Positions 28,475 through 35,064 of a DNA stretch of 64,000 nucleotides are shown here, in pieces; position 1 is the stretch's first letter, and every line of letters begins with the position of its first letter. A model generated the notes under the pieces. It made no database searches, had not been told where the DNA came from, and saw nothing but the letters and a program-made list of their open reading frames with translations. Where the stretch lies: contig NZ_CP059556.1 of NCBI RefSeq assembly GCF_024734405.1, forward strand, positions 496,001 to 560,000, in the 5' to 3' direction. This stretch comes from Saccharopolyspora gregorii (GTDB taxonomy: Bacteria > Actinomycetota > Actinomycetes > Mycobacteriales > Pseudonocardiaceae). A program made the position numbers and the translations under genes.

Positions 28475-29319
28475 GCCGCCTCGCTCTCGTACTTGCGTAT
28501 GTACTGCTCAAGTATCTCGGTCGAGGCCGATGGCGAGAAGGCGAGTGTCTCAACCCGGGAGACTGCATCGGTGAACAGCGCGACGTCTTCCGGTTCGTCG
28601 ATGAATGCCCCTGAACTCCGGGCTTCCAGGTAGATCACGTCGCGTGCTTTGACGAACTCCAGCAGGACGAACGTCCCGGCGAGTCCCGCGTGCGCGCCCA
28701 ACGCCAATGGGAGGACTTGCACCGAGATGTTCGGTTGAGCAGCGGACGAGACGATCCACCGAAGCTGCTCGGCCATCACCCGCGGACCACCGACCGGGCG
28801 GACGAGCGCGGCTTCGTCGATCAGGCAGCGGAGCTCCGTCGGATCGCTGTTGCTCAGAATTCCTTGGCGCACTTGGCGAATCGAGACCATCGCGTCGCTC
28901 TCGTCCGCGGGCAGGCCGCTGGCCTCCATCACGGCCCGGGTGTACGCGCGGGTTTGGAGCAGGCCGGGCAACAGGTTAAGGGTCACGTCGGTGATGCGGA
29001 CGGCGCGCTGCTCCGCGTCGATCAGGGCGGTCAGCTGTTCCGGCAGTGAACGTCCGAGCTCCCACCACGCTGGTTGATCGATTTCGCGGGCCATCTTGAG
29101 CAACCGCTCGCGGTCGGAACCGGTAACGCGCAGGACGGCGAGCATCGCGGACACGTCCGCTTCTTGGATGCCCTGCTTCGCGTTCTCGACCCGGCTCACC
29201 TTGGCCTCGGACCAGCCGAGTTGCTGACCGACGAGCTTCATCGACAAGCCGACTTCTTGCCGAGCGGCTCGGAGCTCCTTGGCTAGCGCTCTGGCTCGGG
29301 AGGTATTCGACACTTGCAC
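28471..29319 (-). CDS. XRE-family regulator with DUF5753
   Basis: A 282-residue DNA-binding protein. The helix-turn-helix is residues 10-65 (LRAARQEVGLSMKLVGQQLGWSEAKVSRVENAKQG). The DUF5753 ligand/partner domain spans about 90-275 (LLPGLLQTRAYTRAVM, MAEQLRWIVSSAAQPNISVQVLP). Relatives include WhiJ-type regulators of Streptomyces development. GTG 29319 starts the reading. It is coupled by a four-base overlap to DUF397 and lies divergent from two small Cys-containing genes. Confidence 0.93.
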   Translation of the reverse strand: MQVSNTSRARALAKELRAARQEVGLSMKLVGQQLGWSEAKVSRVENAKQGIQEADVSAMLAVLRVTGSDRERLLKMAREIDQPAWWELGRSLPEQLTALIDAEQRAVRITDVTLNLLPGLLQTRAYTRAVMEASGLPADESDAMVSIRQVRQGILSNSDPTELRCLIDEAALVRPVGGPRVMAEQLRWIVSSAAQPNISVQVLPLALGAHAGLAGTFVLLEFVKARDVIYLEARSSGAFIDEPEDVALFTDAVSRVETLAFSPSASTEILEQYIRKYESEAA

Positions 29320-29435
29320 AGCTTATGTGAGCTCATCCCGGCTCCTTGTTCCCCCAATCGTGGATCTTGCAAGACTTGCAGGATATGTAACAGACTATCT
29401 ACATCGACGTAAGGCATCCAACGTGAGGAGCGAAC

Positions 29436-29660
29436 ATGCTGGCCGATGGGGCGAAGGTGGGGCGGTGGCAGCCGGTGAGCAGTGGACGGCACGCCTTCGG
29501 CCTGGACGCGCGCAGCTCCGAGCCGGGCGAGCTGACCCGCGCGCTGTGTGGCGTCGTGGTGCGCACCGACGAGTTGCAGCGGGTCGCCGACGAGATCGAC
29601 TGGATCCGCGAACCGACCTGCATGGACTGCTGGCGCGAGCTGGCGGACCGAGCGCGCTGA
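29436..29660 (+). CDS. Small zinc-finger-like protein (74 aa)
   Basis: A 74-residue soluble protein with RHAFGLDARSSEPGE, ALCGVVVRTDEL and PTCMDCWREL. The single Cys plus CxxC pattern, with a His near residue 19, resembles small putative zinc-binding proteins often found beside XRE/DUF397 genes in Pseudonocardiaceae. ATG 29436 follows GAGGAG with good spacing. Function unknown. Confidence 0.75.
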   Translation: MLADGAKVGRWQPVSSGRHAFGLDARSSEPGELTRALCGVVVRTDELQRVADEIDWIREPTCMDCWRELADRAR

Positions 29661-29784
29661 GCGCGCCCCCGAACGCGGCCCGGTCGTGGTGACCCCCGAC
29701 CCCACACCGGTCCGCACGGGTGGCCGGGCGGCGGCCACACCTCCCCGACGCCCGCCCGGTCACCCTCCACCCGAGGAGATCCGC

Positions 29785-30009
29785 ATGGACCCGCACGACG
29801 TGCCCGCCCGCTGCTGGGTGGCGTTCGGCTACCAGAACCACCTCGTCCCGGTCGCCGGCTCCGGCGAGATCGCCGGGAGCTGCGGGGTGCTTGCCGACCC
29901 GGCCGACGTCGTGCCGTGCGATGAGCGGCCGACCTGCTCGGTCTGCGCCACCACCGCCCGCACTGGTGATCACCGCATCGTCCCGTTCACCGGAACGATC
30001 GACTGTTAA
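29785..30009 (+). CDS. Small Cys-containing protein (74 aa), relative of the preceding gene
   Basis: A 74-residue protein with RCWVAFGYQNHLVPV, SCGVLADPADVVPCDE, PTCSVCATTARTGDH and a terminal Cys. The PTCxxC motif and length echo the preceding gene, so the two may be diverged duplicates or partners. ATG 29785 has GAGGAG nine bases upstream. The two genes are 124 bases apart on the same strand. Function unknown. Confidence 0.7.
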   Translation: MDPHDVPARCWVAFGYQNHLVPVAGSGEIAGSCGVLADPADVVPCDERPTCSVCATTARTGDHRIVPFTGTIDC

Positions 30010-30124
30010 TAGCGAGATGGCGATTTCTGCCGCGCACCTGCGGTTTCCGGCATTTCCGCTCGGCCTGCGGTCCGGTTCGTGCTGAGCTGATCAAGGACCA
30101 CCACTCGCGAGATTCGGACTCGAC

Positions 30125-30553
30125 ATGACACCGCCACCCCCACCGCCCGCGAACTCGCCGCCGCCGGGCTGGTCCCCGCCGCCCTCGCGCCGGCAGCGAC
30201 CGCCCCGCCGCGGCGGGGCGCTGCCGGTGCTCCTCTCGATCCTCGCGGGCATCGTCGTGCTGGCGTTGTTCACCGCAGTCGTGGTCGCGCTGCACGGCGC
30301 GGACGCGGACCGGCCGGAACGCGGATCCGAGCGGCTCCTCCAGCTGACGCCCGGCAACCCCGCCGTGCACTACGGCACACCCGCCGCCTTCGACGACGGC
30401 GACACCTGCCTCACCGACCTCAACGGGGACTCGCGGCTCGAATTCCGCACCGGGAAGACCACCGTCACCCTGCACACCACCCACGAACCGCCGCGCGACC
30501 CGGCCCGGCTCCTTGAACCCGCCGCCTGGCAGATCATCCGAAACCTGGCCTGA
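30125..30553 (+). CDS. Proline-rich single-pass membrane protein
   Basis: A 142-residue protein. Residues 1-38 are a Pro-rich, Arg-ended cytoplasmic tail (PPPPPPANSPPPGW). Residues 40-60 form one transmembrane helix (VLLSILAGIVVLALFTAVVVAL). The remaining 80 residues are extracellular (VHYGTPAAFDDGDTCLTDLNGD, TTVTLHTTHEPP). No enzyme motif and no known family. ATG 30125 starts the reading. It is convergent with the DUF3558 array. Confidence 0.7.
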   Translation: MTPPPPPPANSPPPGWSPPPSRRQRPPRRGGALPVLLSILAGIVVLALFTAVVVALHGADADRPERGSERLLQLTPGNPAVHYGTPAAFDDGDTCLTDLNGDSRLEFRTGKTTVTLHTTHEPPRDPARLLEPAAWQIIRNLA

Positions 30554-30562
30554 CCACGAGAA

Positions 30563-30592
30563 CGGCCGCGCACCGAAGCCGGTGCGCGGCCG
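30563..30592. terminator. Terminator hairpin at the end of the DUF3558 array
   Basis: A perfect 13-bp stem (30563-30575 with 30580-30592, loop AAGC) between the convergent membrane-protein gene and the last DUF3558 gene. Close copies of this hairpin follow other genes of the array (32174, 32940 and 35012). Confidence 0.82.
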
Positions 30593-30608
30593 CTCCACGC
30601 CGTTCCCG

Positions 30609-31181
30609 TTATGCAGGCGGGACGTTCCGCAACGCCTCCACGACGATCTTGCTCGCGTATCCGCAGGGATCGTTCATCTCTGGCGATCCACCGGAGTTCT
30701 TGGAGAAGTCAACCTCGATCGATTGGTCGTCCGCGACTCCGACGCTCACCTTGCAGGCCGTCGACTCCGCATTCAGCTCGGCGGCCGGGTACCCGGAGAC
30801 CTCGGTCGGCGTGAAGTTGTCGAAGTTGTCCTTCTTGCTGTTCAGGTTGGTCATGCCGCCGTGGTTGGTGTCGATGTCGACCGCCGCGTTGAAGGCGTCG
30901 CCGAAGATTTCGCACGTCGAGTTGCCGTACTCGTTCGTCGTGGTGGTGAACTCGGCGTCCCCTGCGCCCACGCGCGTTCGCTGCTCGGGATTCAACAAGG
31001 TGCACGCGTCCTGGACGCCGGTGAGATCCCTGGGGTCGGTCACCCGGAGAGCCGGATCGACCGACTGCTGCGGTGCTGAATCGGGCGATGGTCCGGTGGA
31101 AATCCCTGACCCGACAGAGCATGAAGTCAGTGCCGCGAGTGCAAGGGCGATTGCGGCGGTCACGCTGGCTTGGCGAAGCAT
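30609..31181 (-). CDS. DUF3558 lipoprotein, paralogue 1 of 7 (array 3' end)
   Basis: A 190-residue secreted lipoprotein with a signal ending AALTSC (Cys21). Conserved DUF3558 landmarks: DPALRVTDPRDLTGVQDACTLLNPEQ, TCEIFGDAF, DNFTPTEVSGYPAAEL, ACKVSVGVADDQSIEV and PCGYASKIVVEALRNVPPA. ATG 31181 is chosen over a longer reading from 31232 because it has AGGA six bases upstream and matches the other paralogues. The family is lipid-anchored outside the membrane and of unknown function. The stretch upstream holds PE-like and PPE-like gene remnants. Confidence 0.88.
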   Translation of the reverse strand: MLRQASVTAAIALALAALTSCSVGSGISTGPSPDSAPQQSVDPALRVTDPRDLTGVQDACTLLNPEQRTRVGAGDAEFTTTTNEYGNSTCEIFGDAFNAAVDIDTNHGGMTNLNSKKDNFDNFTPTEVSGYPAAELNAESTACKVSVGVADDQSIEVDFSKNSGGSPEMNDPCGYASKIVVEALRNVPPA

Positions 31182-31194
31182 GTTCCTGATGTCC

Positions 31195-31290
31195 TTACGG
31201 CTGCGTCGGGATTGTGGCATCGGCGGAATCACGGTATTCGTTCACTGCGGGTGGGAGTGGTTCCAAGTGGTTTTCGGCTGCGTTGAGTAT
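31195..31290 (-). pseudogene. Decayed 3' end of a PE-like gene (before paralogue 1)
   Basis: The minus strand reads NEYRDSADATIPTQP then TAA at 31197-31195, followed by AGGAC. The intact PE-like protein ends in DYRSADDAATPNQA and TAAGGAC, with the same length after the Tyr and the same spacing to the DUF3558 start. The rest of the reading frame is lost. Confidence 0.6.
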
Positions 31291-31375
31291 GCAAGGCAAC
31301 TCCTGGTTGATCGTCGCAGCCGAAATCGCTCATCAATCGCTTATCGAACCGGCAGCGTCCATGCCGGCACCACCG

Positions 31376-31472
31376 GCCGCCCGCATCCGCGCCGCCGCTG
31401 CTGCCAGGACTACCCGGCAGGAAGCCGCCGCCGACACCGACCCACGCCAGGACCGCCAGGCACACCGATGTT
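31376..31472 (-). pseudogene. Fragment of the glycine-rich part of a PPE-like gene
   Basis: About 95 bases nearly copy the Gly-rich coding region of the intact PPE-like gene (around 35425-35537). The minus-strand reading carries GGGFLPGSPGSSGGADAGG against GGGFLPGGPGGSGGAGAGG. It has a short internal deletion and is out of frame. It lies between paralogues 1 and 2. Confidence 0.8.
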
Positions 31473-31484
31473 GTCAGTTCCCGG

Positions 31485-32051
31485 CTAGGCCGGGGGAATG
31501 TTCTTGATCGCCTCGGCGGCGATCTTGCTCGCGTACCCGCAGGTGTCCTCCATCTCAGGGGAGTCCCCGGAGATCAACGCGTAGTAGACGTGGAGGCTTT
31601 GGGTGTCGGAGACTCCGACCGCCAAGTTGCACAGGTTGTCGGAGAAATTGACCTTCACGGCGGGATGGCCGGCAACTTCGGTCGGCTCGAAGTTGTCGAA
31701 GTTGTCCTTCCGCTCGTGAGCTGCCGTCATGCCACCGGCATTCGTGTTGATGTCGAGAGCGGTGGTGAACGCACTGCCGTCGAATTCGCAGGCCGGTTCC
31801 TTGAACTCGCTGTCCCGTGGGGCGGGGGCACCTTCGATCTTGAGCGTGGTCCGCTGCTCGGATGTGAGCAGCTGGCACGCGTCCTGGACCGACTTCAGAT
31901 CTTTGGGATCTTTCACCGCCAGCGCGGGATCGACGTTCTCCTCGCTCGGCGTGGCCTGCGGAGACTGCTCACCTCCGCCGCCGACTGCGCACGAGGAGAC
32001 GCCGGTGAGCACGAGGAGGGATGCGGTGAGAACGATGGTGCGTTTGAGCAC
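31485..32051 (-). CDS. DUF3558 lipoprotein, paralogue 2 of 7
   Basis: A 188-residue lipoprotein with Cys21 in GVSSC. The DUF3558 core is intact: DPALAVKDPKDLKSVQDACQLLTSEQ, PACEFDGSAF, NTNAGGMTAAHERKDNFDNFEPTEVAG, NLCNLAVGVSDTQ and CGYASKIAAEA. It differs from its relatives by a GAPAPRDSEFKE insert region. ATG 32051 matches the common start. A partial PE-like remnant lies directly upstream. Confidence 0.9.
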   Translation of the reverse strand: MLKRTIVLTASLLVLTGVSSCAVGGGGEQSPQATPSEENVDPALAVKDPKDLKSVQDACQLLTSEQRTTLKIEGAPAPRDSEFKEPACEFDGSAFTTALDINTNAGGMTAAHERKDNFDNFEPTEVAGHPAVKVNFSDNLCNLAVGVSDTQSLHVYYALISGDSPEMEDTCGYASKIAAEAIKNIPPA

Positions 32052-32062
32052 GGGAAATCCTT

Positions 32063-32130
32063 ATGCTTGGGTTTGGGGTGGCCGCGTCGTCGGCGGACCG
32101 GTAATCCTGTTGCGCAGCTTCCAGCACCGC
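32063..32130 (-). pseudogene. Decayed 3' end of a PE-like gene (before paralogue 2)
   Basis: The minus strand reads EAAQQDYRSADDAATPN, matching KAAQRDYRSADDAATPN of the intact PE-like protein. A one-base insertion then shifts the stop out of frame (the ATAAGGA is still visible). It sits just before DUF3558 paralogue 2, as the intact PE gene sits before paralogue 7. Confidence 0.8.
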
Positions 32131-32173
32131 GGGGAGCGGCCGCCGCCGACTTCGGTGCCGGACGAGAACGGTG

Positions 32174-32193
32174 GCGCACCGGAGCCGGTGCGC
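32174..32193 (-). terminator. Terminator-like hairpin after paralogue 3
   Basis: GCGCACCG (32174-32181) pairs with CGGTGCGC (32186-32193). It lies 22 bases beyond the stop of paralogue 3 and belongs to the hairpin set repeated in this array. Confidence 0.6.
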
Positions 32194-32214
32194 GGCCGGT
32201 CCACGCCGTTCCCG

Positions 32215-32781
32215 TTATGCAGGCGGGATGTTCTCGAGGACTTCGGTGGCGATCTTCTTGGCGTAGCCGCAGGCGTCGTCCATCTCTGGTGTTCCGCCGG
32301 AGTGCTTGGCGTAGAAGACATCGACGGATTGGGTGTCGGAGACACCGACCGCGACCGTGCACAACGAGTCCGAGAAGTTGACCAGCACTGCTGGGTATCC
32401 GGCGACTTCGGTGGGCTCGAAGTTGTCGAAGTTGCTCTCGCGGGCGTGCGCGGCCGTCATACCACCGTGGTTCGTGTTGATGGCGATCGATGTGCCGAGG
32501 GCGTCACCGCTGATATCGCACGACGGTTCCTTGTACTCGCTGTCCGCCTGCTCGGGCTGTCCGCCCACCTGGAGGGCTGCTCGTTGCTCGGCTGTGAGCA
32601 GCTGGCAGGCATCCGTGACCCCCTTGAGGTCCTTCGGGTTCCGCACCGCCAGAGCGGGGTCGATGTTCTCCGCGCTCGGTGCTGCCTGAGAGGGCTGTTC
32701 TCCGCCCTCGCCGAGCGCACACGAGGAGATCGCGGTCAACGCGACGAAAGATGCTGCGACCAGGCCACAACGTCGTAACAC
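32215..32781 (-). CDS. DUF3558 lipoprotein, paralogue 3 of 7
   Basis: A 188-residue lipoprotein starting at GTG 32781 (GAGG eight bases upstream), with Cys21 in AISSC. Most residues are identical to paralogue 7: AALQVGGQPEQADSEY, SIAINTNHGGMTAAHAR, AGYPAVLVNFSD, CTVAVGVSDTQSVDV. This points to a recent duplication. A longer reading to 32841 lacks a ribosome site and is not used. Confidence 0.9.
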   Translation of the reverse strand: MLRRCGLVAASFVALTAISSCALGEGGEQPSQAAPSAENIDPALAVRNPKDLKGVTDACQLLTAEQRAALQVGGQPEQADSEYKEPSCDISGDALGTSIAINTNHGGMTAAHARESNFDNFEPTEVAGYPAVLVNFSDSLCTVAVGVSDTQSVDVFYAKHSGGTPEMDDACGYAKKIATEVLENIPPA

Positions 32782-32939
32782 GAGTAAAACCTCACATCTG
32801 ATTAGAAGAAGCGGGCGATCTCCCCACCGAACGGCGGCCATTCGCTGAGTGAGGTTGCTGTCCGTTCATGTCGGGCTGTTCAACAGTGCTAGGTCTCCTG
32901 CTCCTTGTCCGCCGACGTCGGTGCTGGACGCGAACGGTG

Positions 32940-32958
32940 GCGCACCGGAGCGGTGCGC
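32940..32958 (-). terminator. Terminator-like hairpin after paralogue 4
   Basis: GCGCACCG (32940-32947) pairs with CGGTGCGC (32951-32958), loop of three. It overlaps the junction where a PPE-like 3' fragment has been joined to the array hairpin. Confidence 0.55.
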
Positions 32959-32989
32959 GGCATGTCGTTCAGCCACACGTCGTCCTGCT
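32947..32989 (-). pseudogene. Fragment of the extreme 3' end of a PPE-like gene
   Basis: About 43 bases match the end of the intact PPE-like gene (35084-35126) with no difference that I can see. They encode QDDVWLNDMPRTAP. The fragment lies directly downstream of DUF3558 paralogue 4, where the intact cassette has a complete PPE-like gene. Confidence 0.88.
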
Positions 32990-32992
32990 AGG

Positions 32993-33565
32993 TCAAGGAA
33001 CGTTCTTGAGTGCTTCCACTGCGATCTTCTCGGCAAAACCGCACGGATCGTCCATTTCTGGAGTGCCCCCGGCGTTCTTGGAGTAGTAGATCTCGAGGGA
33101 CTGATCATCCGCGATCCCGACGTGCACGCGGCAGAGTATGCTCTGCGCATCCAGTCGCACGGCGGGATATCCGGCGACCTCTGTCGGGGTGAAGTTGTCC
33201 CACTTGCCTTTTCCTGCGTGCAACTTCGCCATTCCGCCATTGTTGGTGTTGATGTCGATCATAGCGTTGTAAGCGTGGCTGAAGATTTCACAGCTGGGTT
33301 CTTGGTAGATGTCGTTCGTGAGCGATTCAAAATCTCTGTCGTCGCTCACGCCCAGCTGCGTGCGCTGATCGGGAGTCAGGAGCCGGCAGGCATCGGCGAT
33401 GCCTTTCAGATTTTTCGGGTTGTCCACCGCGAGGGCGGGATCTGCCCCGTTGCGGGGGGCGGGCCCGTTCTGGCTCTCCGCGGAAGGGTCACCTCCGACG
33501 GCGCAAGCAGAGAGGGTGGTGAGGGCGAGTAGTGAAACGGTGGTCATGCGAGCGCGTCGTAGCAC
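32993..33565 (-). CDS. DUF3558 lipoprotein, paralogue 4 of 7
   Basis: A 190-residue lipoprotein from GTG 33565 with Cys21 in TLSAC. Core: DPALAVDNPKNLKGIADACRLLTPDQ, PSCEIFSHAYNAMIDINTNNGGM, DNFTPTEVAGYPAVRLDAQS and PCGFAEKIAVEALKNVP. It is more diverged than paralogues 3 and 7. It carries PE-like remnant upstream and PPE-like remnant downstream, the best-preserved trace of the ancestral cassette. Confidence 0.9.
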   Translation of the reverse strand: MLRRARMTTVSLLALTTLSACAVGGDPSAESQNGPAPRNGADPALAVDNPKNLKGIADACRLLTPDQRTQLGVSDDRDFESLTNDIYQEPSCEIFSHAYNAMIDINTNNGGMAKLHAGKGKWDNFTPTEVAGYPAVRLDAQSILCRVHVGIADDQSLEIYYSKNAGGTPEMDDPCGFAEKIAVEALKNVP

Positions 33566-33577
33566 GGTGTTGGTTCC

Positions 33578-33697
33578 TTACGCCTGATTCGGGGTAGCTG
33601 CTTCGTCCGCGGACCGGTAGTCATGCAACGTTGCATTGAGCTGATCGATCTGGCCTTGGAGATGCCTCTCGGCTTCGTTCACTGCTTGCGACGAGAC
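33578..33697 (-). pseudogene. Decayed 3' part of a PE-like gene (before paralogue 4)
   Basis: The minus strand reads about 39 open codons ending QIDQLNATLHDYRSADEAATP then NQA and TAA. The intact PE-like protein reads QIDQLKAAQRDYRSADDAATP then NQA and TAA. Upstream of this the similarity stops and there is no start codon or ribosome site, so it is a truncated remnant. Confidence 0.88.
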
Positions 33698-33718
33698 GAA
33701 CAGCGTTGGATGCGCTGA

Positions 33719-34294
33719 TCAGGCGGTCGGAATGTTCTTCAGGGCTTCAGCGGTGATCTTCTTCGCGTAGCCGCAGGGTTCTTCCATTTCCGGTGTTCCG
33801 CCCGAGTTCTTCGCGTAGTAGATCTCGATCGACTGGTCGTCGGCGACGCCGGTGAGGATCGTGCACAGGTTGCCGGCGGCGTTGACCTGCGCGGCGGGGT
33901 ACCCGTCCACCTCGGTGGCTTCGAAGTTCTCGAAGTTGCTCGCCCGAGCGTTCGCGGCGGTCATGCCACCGTGCTCGGTGTTGATGTCGATCGTGATCTT
34001 CAACGCGTCGCTTGAGATGTCGCAGCTGGGCTCTTGGTACTGCGGGTTCGTGGAAGGCTCGATCTCTGGTTCGCTGGTGCCGAGCTGGTTCAGCTGTTCT
34101 GGGGTCAGTAGTTGGCAGGCGTCGGTGATGCCCTTCAGGTTCTTCGGGGTATCGACCTTCAGCGCGGGATCGACCGCCTCCTGGGAACCTGACGGTTCGA
34201 ACTGCTTCCCGCCTCCGCCTTGTCCCACGGCACAAGCGGAAATCGTGGTGAGCACGAAAAATGATGCGGTCAGCGCAGTGGTACGTCGTAACAC
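33719..34294 (-). CDS. DUF3558 lipoprotein, paralogue 5 of 7
   Basis: A 191-residue lipoprotein from GTG 34294 (GAGGA seven bases upstream), Cys21 in TISAC. Core: DPALKVDTPKNLKGITDACQLLTPEQ, PSCDISSDAL, NTEHGGMTAANARASNFENFEATEVDG, and CGYAKKITAEALKNIPTA. A poly-Gly stretch (GQGGGGK) follows the lipid Cys. The last bases before it (CAGGCATGAGGAC) still echo the PE-like 3' end. Confidence 0.9.
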   Translation of the reverse strand: MLRRTTALTASFFVLTTISACAVGQGGGGKQFEPSGSQEAVDPALKVDTPKNLKGITDACQLLTPEQLNQLGTSEPEIEPSTNPQYQEPSCDISSDALKITIDINTEHGGMTAANARASNFENFEATEVDGYPAAQVNAAGNLCTILTGVADDQSIEIYYAKNSGGTPEMEEPCGYAKKITAEALKNIPTA

Positions 34295-34369
34295 GACAAG
34301 GTCCTCATGCCTGGTTTGCGGAACGGGTGTGTCTTTCATCGAACGGGCGGTCGGAACCTCCGGCCCGGC

Positions 34370-34936
34370 TCACGGGATGCCATTGAGCGCTTCCGTTGCG
34401 ATCTTCTCGGCGTAGCCGCAGGGGTCGGCCATCTCCGGGGTGCCGCCGGAGTACTTGGTGTAGTCGATGGTGACCGATTCGCTGTCGGAGATGCCCACTT
34501 CGACGCTGCACGTGCTCGACTGGGCGTTGACCCGGGCCGCTGGGTACTCACCGATGCGGGTCGGTGCGAAGTTGTCGTGGTTGTCGGCGCTGCGGTAGAT
34601 CTGTTCCGCACCGCCACCGGTTTTGACGTAGAGGCCGACTGAGAACGCGAACGCGTCGGTGCTCCAGTCGCACTTGGGCTCGCCGAAGGTGGTCGTGTCG
34701 GCCTCTCCGTTGTTCTCCGCGCCCAGCGTGCTCAGCTGTTCTGGAGTGAGCAGCCGGCAAGCATCGGTGACCGCTGCGACCGTCTTGGGCTGTTCGACCG
34801 CGAGTGCCGGATCGCCGCCGCCTTGGGGCTCGGGCGAGCTCTCAGGTGCGGGCCGTTCGCCACCGGTGAGGCCGCATGCCGAGATACCTCCGGCGATGAC
34901 CAGGGAAGTCGCAGCCAGGATCGCTCGTCGAAGCAC
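34370..34936 (-). CDS. DUF3558 lipoprotein, paralogue 6 of 7 (diverged)
   Basis: A 188-residue lipoprotein with Cys21 in GISAC. It keeps DPALAVEQPKTVAAVTDACRLLTPEQ, EPKCDW..TDAF-like, and PCGYAEKIATEALNGIP, but the middle differs (GLYVKTGGGAEQIYRSADNHDNFAPTRIGEYPAARVNAQ). It lies right after the PPE-like gene and its hairpin. The divergence suggests an older copy or a distinct job. Confidence 0.88.
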   Translation of the reverse strand: MLRRAILAATSLVIAGGISACGLTGGERPAPESSPEPQGGGDPALAVEQPKTVAAVTDACRLLTPEQLSTLGAENNGEADTTTFGEPKCDWSTDAFAFSVGLYVKTGGGAEQIYRSADNHDNFAPTRIGEYPAARVNAQSSTCSVEVGISDSESVTIDYTKYSGGTPEMADPCGYAEKIATEALNGIP

Positions 34937-35006
34937 TGCTCTGCCGTCCTTGCATTCGAGTTGTTGGGCAGCAAGGCACCGAGGTTCGCCGACTTCGGTG
35001 CCGCGC

Positions 35007-35048
35007 GAGAACGGCCGCGCACCGAAGTCGGTGCGCGGCCGAGTTCTC
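35007..35048 (-). terminator. Terminator hairpin after the PPE-like gene
   Basis: A 13-bp stem (35012-35024 with 35029-35041) extended by GAGAA/TTCTC arms, 17 bases past the PPE-like stop. It is the best-preserved of the four array hairpins. Confidence 0.82.
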
Positions 35049-35064
35049 GGTCAGGCGGGGACCG

